A DNA stretch of 64,000 bases from Symploca sp. SIO3C6. GTDB taxonomy: Bacteria; Cyanobacteriota; Cyanobacteriia; Cyanobacteriales; Coleofasciculaceae. The notes beneath the pieces were generated by a model. The model made no database searches. It was not told where the DNA came from and was given only the letters and a program-made list of their open reading frames with translations. A program made the translations under genes and the position numbers. Of the stretch, positions 60,224 through 64,000 are shown piece after piece. The number at the start of each line of letters is the position of its first letter. Position 1 is the stretch's first letter. The stretch is taken from assembly GCA_010692425.1 (NCBI GenBank), contig JAAHHJ010000023.1, positions 1 through 64,000 on the forward strand, in the 5' to 3' direction.

Positions 60224-61130
60224 GTGCTTGGTAGGCGTTAGCGTAAAATCCTAAATGGTTGGCAATGGGACGCTCATTCATTGGTAGTTTGTTGTGAATA
60301 GGAGAGTTCAACAAGGTAGAGCCATTAGGAGTTGCCATTACTAATGTGCTGGAACCGCCACCATCGAGGTTGAGGGCTGTATGGGCACCTAACTCTTTGA
60401 CAATCTCTGTTAACTCAGCCATAGTAACTCCCTCACTGTAGAACGGCTGCTTGCCATCGACTACAATTAACCAGAGTTTATACCCATCTTCGTTGAGAGC
60501 TACTGCCGCACGCCCATAAGGTTTATCTTTACCTGAGCTTTGGGCTAATCTTACAGGAGTGCCATCTTTTAGTAAAACCTGATTTCCGGCAGTCGCCATC
60601 TGAGTCCCCTGAGGACAATCTCCACTCTCCAAGATTTGGGCACGATTGTCATTCAAAAAGCACAAGACTGGCCAACTTCGTTCTGCAGAAGAATATTGAG
60701 TCCCGTTAGAAATTGCCTGCCCGACTAGGTTAACGCCATCACCACTGTGAGGATAGTAGTCCCAAGGGGTATTTTCCCGGAAGGGAAAAAAGAAGTTAGC
60801 ATTCATTGCCAACTGTACCTGGAATTCCCTGACAAATTCTGAGGTAGTTCGTGCTTGAGGTTGTTCATAATCAACAGTTGCCTTAGCTGGGGTGACTAGC
60901 ACCCTTACTCCTGGCTTCGTCAAGTCAACTGCAATCAGATGAATGATCTGGGGACGTGGGGTTGAGTAAACCTGACGTTGATAGACAATACCCTCAAATA
61001 GGATTCGTTCTTCGTTTGTTGAGGGAGGGCGTAGGAAATATAGCCTGCTGTAGAGTATTAGTGGCAGTAACAAAAAAACTGTGACTATGGCTAGCCACCG
61101 TTTGTAATACACTTGGTATAGATCCTTCAT
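60174..61130 (-). CDS. Phosphodiester glycosidase (NAGPA/DUF2233) family protein
   Basis: 318 residues from ATG 61128-61130. A membrane anchor or signal at 12-31 (LAIVTVFLLLPLILYSRLYF) puts the domain outside the cytoplasm. Hallmarks: HLIAVDLTKPGVRVLVTP, LAMNANFFFPF, GRAAVALNEDGYKLWLIVVD, YSEGVTMAEL and LNLDGGGSSTLVM. The family removes GlcNAc from phosphodiesters or acts on exopolysaccharide. The last 16 codons overlap the 3' end of the cytochrome gene on the other strand. Confidence 0.93.
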   Translation of the reverse strand: MKDLYQVYYKRWLAIVTVFLLLPLILYSRLYFLRPPSTNEERILFEGIVYQRQVYSTPRPQIIHLIAVDLTKPGVRVLVTPAKATVDYEQPQARTTSEFVREFQVQLAMNANFFFPFRENTPWDYYPHSGDGVNLVGQAISNGTQYSSAERSWPVLCFLNDNRAQILESGDCPQGTQMATAGNQVLLKDGTPVRLAQSSGKDKPYGRAAVALNEDGYKLWLIVVDGKQPFYSEGVTMAELTEIVKELGAHTALNLDGGGSSTLVMATPNGSTLLNSPIHNKLPMNERPIANHLGFYANAYQAPTIPLSSSKGLPSPEG

Positions 61131-61260
61131 TGCTGCACTTGCGCCACAGTAATTGCCTCTAGTCCAATAACAATTCTAACTTATAGCTAAGATTAGTAAG
61201 TTGGCAATTAGCCTTCCTCCTCCCTCTCTTGCTTTTGGCTTCAATTTCCTCTACTCAATT

Positions 61261-62085
61261 ATGAATGTTTCATCCTCTGTTAACTTTGCCAACCAGGACT
61301 TGCGCAATCGCTCTTTCCATGGTCAGAACTTAAAAGGTGCCAATTTCAGCAGTTGTGATCTTCGTGGTTGTGACTTTAGTTATGCCCAATTGCAGGGGGC
61401 TAATTTTGAGCGAGTCAGAACAGGTCAAACCACACTCAAGCTAGTTAATGCTGTAGTGGTAACTGTTGCCATTACTCTCTTAGATGCCCATGCTATTAGT
61501 GTCATGATCTTCGGTATTTTGGGGATAACCCCACAAGAGGCAACAGTAGCTTATGCGATCGCTTTATACCTCATTTTAGCTTTAGCTGGGGTTAGTGCTG
61601 GAGTTAGGGGCTGGGTGAACTCTAAATCAAGGCTTGGGCGTATAATTACAGCAGTTTCTGCTGCAGCATCTGGAGCTTTGCTGGGTTTTTTCTATGGCGG
61701 CAGTACAAGCAACAATAATCCACAAGTAGCAACTACAGTTGCAATAATTGCAGCTGTAGTTGGAATTTTAGCGACTGAGAAGGCCAGAAGTAGATTGGTA
61801 ACTGTGGTGATAGCCGTAGCAGGGGCAATTGCAGCCTATGGTTTTACTTTCTTAGCAGTAGGGGCAGCTAGTGCGTTGTTGAGTGTACACAAACTAAGTT
61901 GGGGAATACTCTGGGGTAGTGTTTCTCTCATTCAAATTATCCTAACTTTAAGGGCTGTTACTGTGAGCTTTAAAGAAATTAAATCTACCTGTGGAACTTC
62001 TTTCAGAGGTGCTGATTTACGCAATGCGAAATTTGAAGAAGTCAGACTGGAAAGTACCGATTTTTCTGAGACTTTATGGCATTAA
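61261..62085 (+). CDS. Membrane protein flanked by pentapeptide repeats
   Basis: 274 residues from ATG 61261 (a TTG at 61201 in frame adds 20 residues without support). Pentapeptide repeats at the N-terminus (NQDLRNRSFHGQNLKGANFS, then CDLRGCDFSYAQLQGANF) are followed by about six membrane helices (ALYLILALAGVSAGVRGWV, AAASGALLGFFYGG, VAIIAAVVGILATE, VVIAVAGAIAAYGFTFLAVG). A second pentapeptide stretch (SFRGADLRNAKFEEVRLEST) forms the short C-terminus. The split arrangement occurs in cyanobacteria; its role is unknown. The C-terminal repeat is brief and may be truncated. Confidence 0.82.
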   Translation: MNVSSSVNFANQDLRNRSFHGQNLKGANFSSCDLRGCDFSYAQLQGANFERVRTGQTTLKLVNAVVVTVAITLLDAHAISVMIFGILGITPQEATVAYAIALYLILALAGVSAGVRGWVNSKSRLGRIITAVSAAASGALLGFFYGGSTSNNNPQVATTVAIIAAVVGILATEKARSRLVTVVIAVAGAIAAYGFTFLAVGAASALLSVHKLSWGILWGSVSLIQIILTLRAVTVSFKEIKSTCGTSFRGADLRNAKFEEVRLESTDFSETLWH

Positions 62086-62320
62086 AATCAAAACTAATTA
62101 AGTTGCAATTATAAACTAAAGCGACCAAAAATATTAAGTTTTACTGTATTGGTTAAAACTGTTTGATAGTTATATCAAAAAGCTATCTTCTTATTAAGAA
62201 AATACTATTTGACTTACCATTTCTTCCTCAATACAATTGAATAGTGACAATACTAACTATAAAATAATATCCAGTTTTGTAAATTAAAATAAATTTTTCC
62301 AGCTAATAAGGATTAAAGTC
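62086..62320. other. AT-rich upstream region of the pirin gene
   Basis: Very AT-rich, as expected for a promoter region. AATAAGGATT at 62304-62313 includes the likely ribosome site (AAGG) of the pirin gene. Confidence 0.4.
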
Positions 62321-63214
62321 ATGGCTGTAGAGAAAGTACTCAAAACTCAAAAGAGTGCTGATACTAATTGTATTCGTCCGGTGGTTTTGAGTGTCGAAGG
62401 GCTAAGAACCTCGGATGGTGATGGAGTTAAACTGAGGCGCTTTATTGGTTCATCAACTTTGCCTAAGCTCGATCCGTTTCTTCTGCTCGATGCTTTCAGT
62501 TCCGATGAACCTCGTGATTATTTAGGAGGGTTTCCAGAGCATCCTCACCGGGGTTTTGAGACAGTTACCTATGTTCTAGCTGGTCGTGTGCGTCATCAGG
62601 ACAATAAAGGGAACAATGGTGTGATCGAGGCTGGTGGGGTGCAATGGATGACAGCAGGGCGAGGCATAGTTCATTCCGAGATGCCGGAGCAACAAGATGG
62701 GCTGCTATCAGCTTTTCAACTGTGGGTAAATCTACCAGCTGCCCAAAAGATGACCCAACCCCAATACCAAGAGTTCTCAGCTGCAGAGATTCCAATAGAA
62801 CATGGTCACAGCTCCGAAGTGCGGGTTATAGCTGGTGAGACCAGTGCTGGTACTGTCGGTCCAGTTAAAAATGTATTTACAGAACCAATCTATTTCGATG
62901 TTACTGTTAGACCTCAAGGTTTTTTTATGGAAAAAATACCACCAACTCATAACAGCTTTATTATTGTCTATGAAGGTAGTATTGTTCTCTCAAGCGGCAG
63001 TTTTGGAGAAGACAAAGTTGTGGAAGCAGGAACTTTAGCGGTTCTTGGTGCAGGCAATCGCGTTAATGTTACTGGTAAGGATGCAGGTGCAAAATTTCTG
63101 TTGATTGCTGGTAAACCTCTTAATGAGCCCATTGCTCATAGCGGTCCATTTGTAATGAATACAAGGGCTGAGGTTATGCAAGCTTTCCAAGATTTTTGGG
63201 CTGGGCGATTCTGA
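62321..63214 (+). CDS. Pirin family bicupin protein
   Basis: 297 residues from ATG 62321. The N-terminal cupin carries the metal ligands: GFPEHPHRGFETVTYVLAGR (two His near 74-76) and GRGIVHSEMPEQ (His, Glu near 116-118). FQLWVNLPAAQKMTQPQYQE and the C-terminal cupin are standard. Pirins bind Fe and some oxidise quercetin; others regulate metabolism. It is followed 42 bases later by a glutathionyl-hydroquinone reductase gene on the same strand; the two probably share a stress-linked transcript handling quinones. Confidence 0.95.
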   Translation: MAVEKVLKTQKSADTNCIRPVVLSVEGLRTSDGDGVKLRRFIGSSTLPKLDPFLLLDAFSSDEPRDYLGGFPEHPHRGFETVTYVLAGRVRHQDNKGNNGVIEAGGVQWMTAGRGIVHSEMPEQQDGLLSAFQLWVNLPAAQKMTQPQYQEFSAAEIPIEHGHSSEVRVIAGETSAGTVGPVKNVFTEPIYFDVTVRPQGFFMEKIPPTHNSFIIVYEGSIVLSSGSFGEDKVVEAGTLAVLGAGNRVNVTGKDAGAKFLLIAGKPLNEPIAHSGPFVMNTRAEVMQAFQDFWAGRF

Positions 63215-63256
63215 TTACTATTGTTGATTTTGATTTGCAGGGGAAACAAAGGAAAC

Positions 63257-64000
63257 ATGGGACTTTTGATTGACGGTGTTTGGCATGATTACTGGTATGA
63301 TACAAAGAAGACTAAAGGTCATTTTATGCGGCAGGGAGCGCAGTTTCGGAACTGGGTGACTGCCGATGGTAGTGCAGGCCCGTCTGGCAAGGCTGGCTTT
63401 AAAGCTGAACTTGGACGGTACCATCTTTACGTCTCCTATGCCTGCCCTTGGGCACACCGTACCCTGATCTTTAGAGCACTCAAGGGTTTGGAAGAGATAA
63501 TTCCTGTTTCTATTGTCCATTGGCTGATGCGGGAAGAGGGCTGGACTTTCCAAAGTGGTGAAGGCGTTATCCCTGATAACGTGAACCATGTCCAGTTTTT
63601 GCGTGAACTCTACACCAAGACTGAGCCAACCTATACTGGTCGTGTAACGGTACCAGTACTGTGGGATAAGAAAACTGGCACCATTGTTAACAATGAATCA
63701 TCAGAAATAATCCGCATCTTCAACAGTGCTTTCGACAGTGTCGGAGCCTTATCTGGGGACTATTATCCAGAGGCACTACGTGATGAAATTGAGGCTTTGA
63801 ACACCCGCATCTATGACACTGTCAATAATGGAGTTTATAAAGCTGGCTTTGCCACAACTCAGGAAGCTTACGAACAAGCGTTTCATCCCTTATTTGAGAC
63901 TCTTGACTGGCTGGAAGAGCGGCTCTCACGACGTCGCTATCTAACTGGAGAACAGATTACTGAAGCTGACTGGCGACTGTTCACAACCTTGCTTCGCTTT
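63257..64000 (+). CDS. S-glutathionyl-(chloro)hydroquinone reductase (ECM4/YqjG), cut by window end
   Basis: 248 residues from ATG 63257 (AAAGGAAAC just upstream) run to the window edge without a stop; the family is about 315-330 long. The Xi-class GST signature YVSYACPWAHRTLIFRAL holds the catalytic Cys63. RVTVPVLWDKKTGTIVNNES, SEIIRIFNSAFD, YEQAFHPLFETLDWLEERLS and EADWRLFTTLLRF match. The enzyme reduces glutathionyl-hydroquinones to hydroquinones with a second glutathione. Confidence 0.95.
   Translation, partial: MGLLIDGVWHDYWYDTKKTKGHFMRQGAQFRNWVTADGSAGPSGKAGFKAELGRYHLYVSYACPWAHRTLIFRALKGLEEIIPVSIVHWLMREEGWTFQSGEGVIPDNVNHVQFLRELYTKTEPTYTGRVTVPVLWDKKTGTIVNNESSEIIRIFNSAFDSVGALSGDYYPEALRDEIEALNTRIYDTVNNGVYKAGFATTQEAYEQAFHPLFETLDWLEERLSRRRYLTGEQITEADWRLFTTLLRF

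Noticed and set aside
1-64000. tRNA, rRNA, cobalamin riboswitch
   Set aside because: No cloverleaf with a GGTTCGAATCC-type arm and acceptor stem, no rRNA core sequence and no B12-box arrangement upstream of cobO was found by eye; a covariance search could still reveal one.

Overview
The window is chromosomal DNA from a cyanobacterium, probably a large-genome filamentous one. Direct signs are petG (cytochrome b6f subunit V), a cytochrome cM-like protein, Ycf66, UPF0182 and DUF4327 family genes, the cyanobacterial fused nucleases and TIR/WD40 proteins, a dozen or so HIP1 octamers (GCGATCGC), and AATAAGT-type heptamer tandem repeats. No tRNA, rRNA or CRISPR array was seen. The species is not determined.

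Layout. 1-7.1 kb: a broken TIR-STAND ATPase gene, a secreted GH31 glucosidase with a CBM20-like domain, and a coiled-coil membrane protein whose frame overlaps a small protein ending in a Gln/Gly/Ile motif. 7.37-8.93 kb: a non-autonomous IS200/IS605-type element carrying an IsrB-type RuvC protein (PLMP motif, no HNH) and a strongly structured upstream region that looks like its omega RNA. It lies directly in front of uvrB (8.9-10.9 kb). A YefM/YoeB toxin-antitoxin pair, repeats, a VWA protein, a DUF4327 gene, a Nudix hydrolase and an alpha/beta hydrolase lacking its nucleophile serine follow to 16 kb. 17-28 kb: a cNMP-binding MscS channel, cobA/btuR, a coiled-coil/EamA transporter, a tandem pair of unrecognised paralogues and a UPF0182 protein. 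This block is bracketed by a 93-bp inverted repeat pair.

28.8-36.5 kb: a 1282-residue protein with three TIR modules, a membrane helix and WD40 repeats; a Rieske oxygenase; an MCP chemoreceptor. 36.6-41.2 kb: an exopolysaccharide export/outer-membrane group (multi-SLBB Wza-like protein, predicted beta-barrel, two small secreted proteins). 41.4-47.7 kb: a decayed Uma2 gene, gnd, ycf66, ileS.

47.9-52.4 kb is the most unusual locus. Two tandem ParA-like ATPases face, across a 0.4-kb gap, an operon in which a PD-(D/E)xK (HsdR-N-like) nuclease domain is fused to a third ParA ATPase and followed with a one-base overlap by a ParB-like protein. 52.5-64 kb: an OYE-family reductase, an RNase D plus Cas4/RecB-like Fe-S nuclease fusion, YbjQ, EVE, SDR, a pyroglutamyl-peptidase-like protein, hisH, rsmD, petG (37 codons, minus strand), cytochrome cM-like, a NAGPA-type glycosidase, a pentapeptide membrane protein, pirin and a glutathionyl-hydroquinone reductase cut by the window end.

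The genes do not form one pathway. Housekeeping genes are scattered among accessory immune-like or signalling genes (TIR proteins, ParA/nuclease, toxin-antitoxin) and many dispersed small repeats. All functions are assigned from motifs read by eye; no database search was run.
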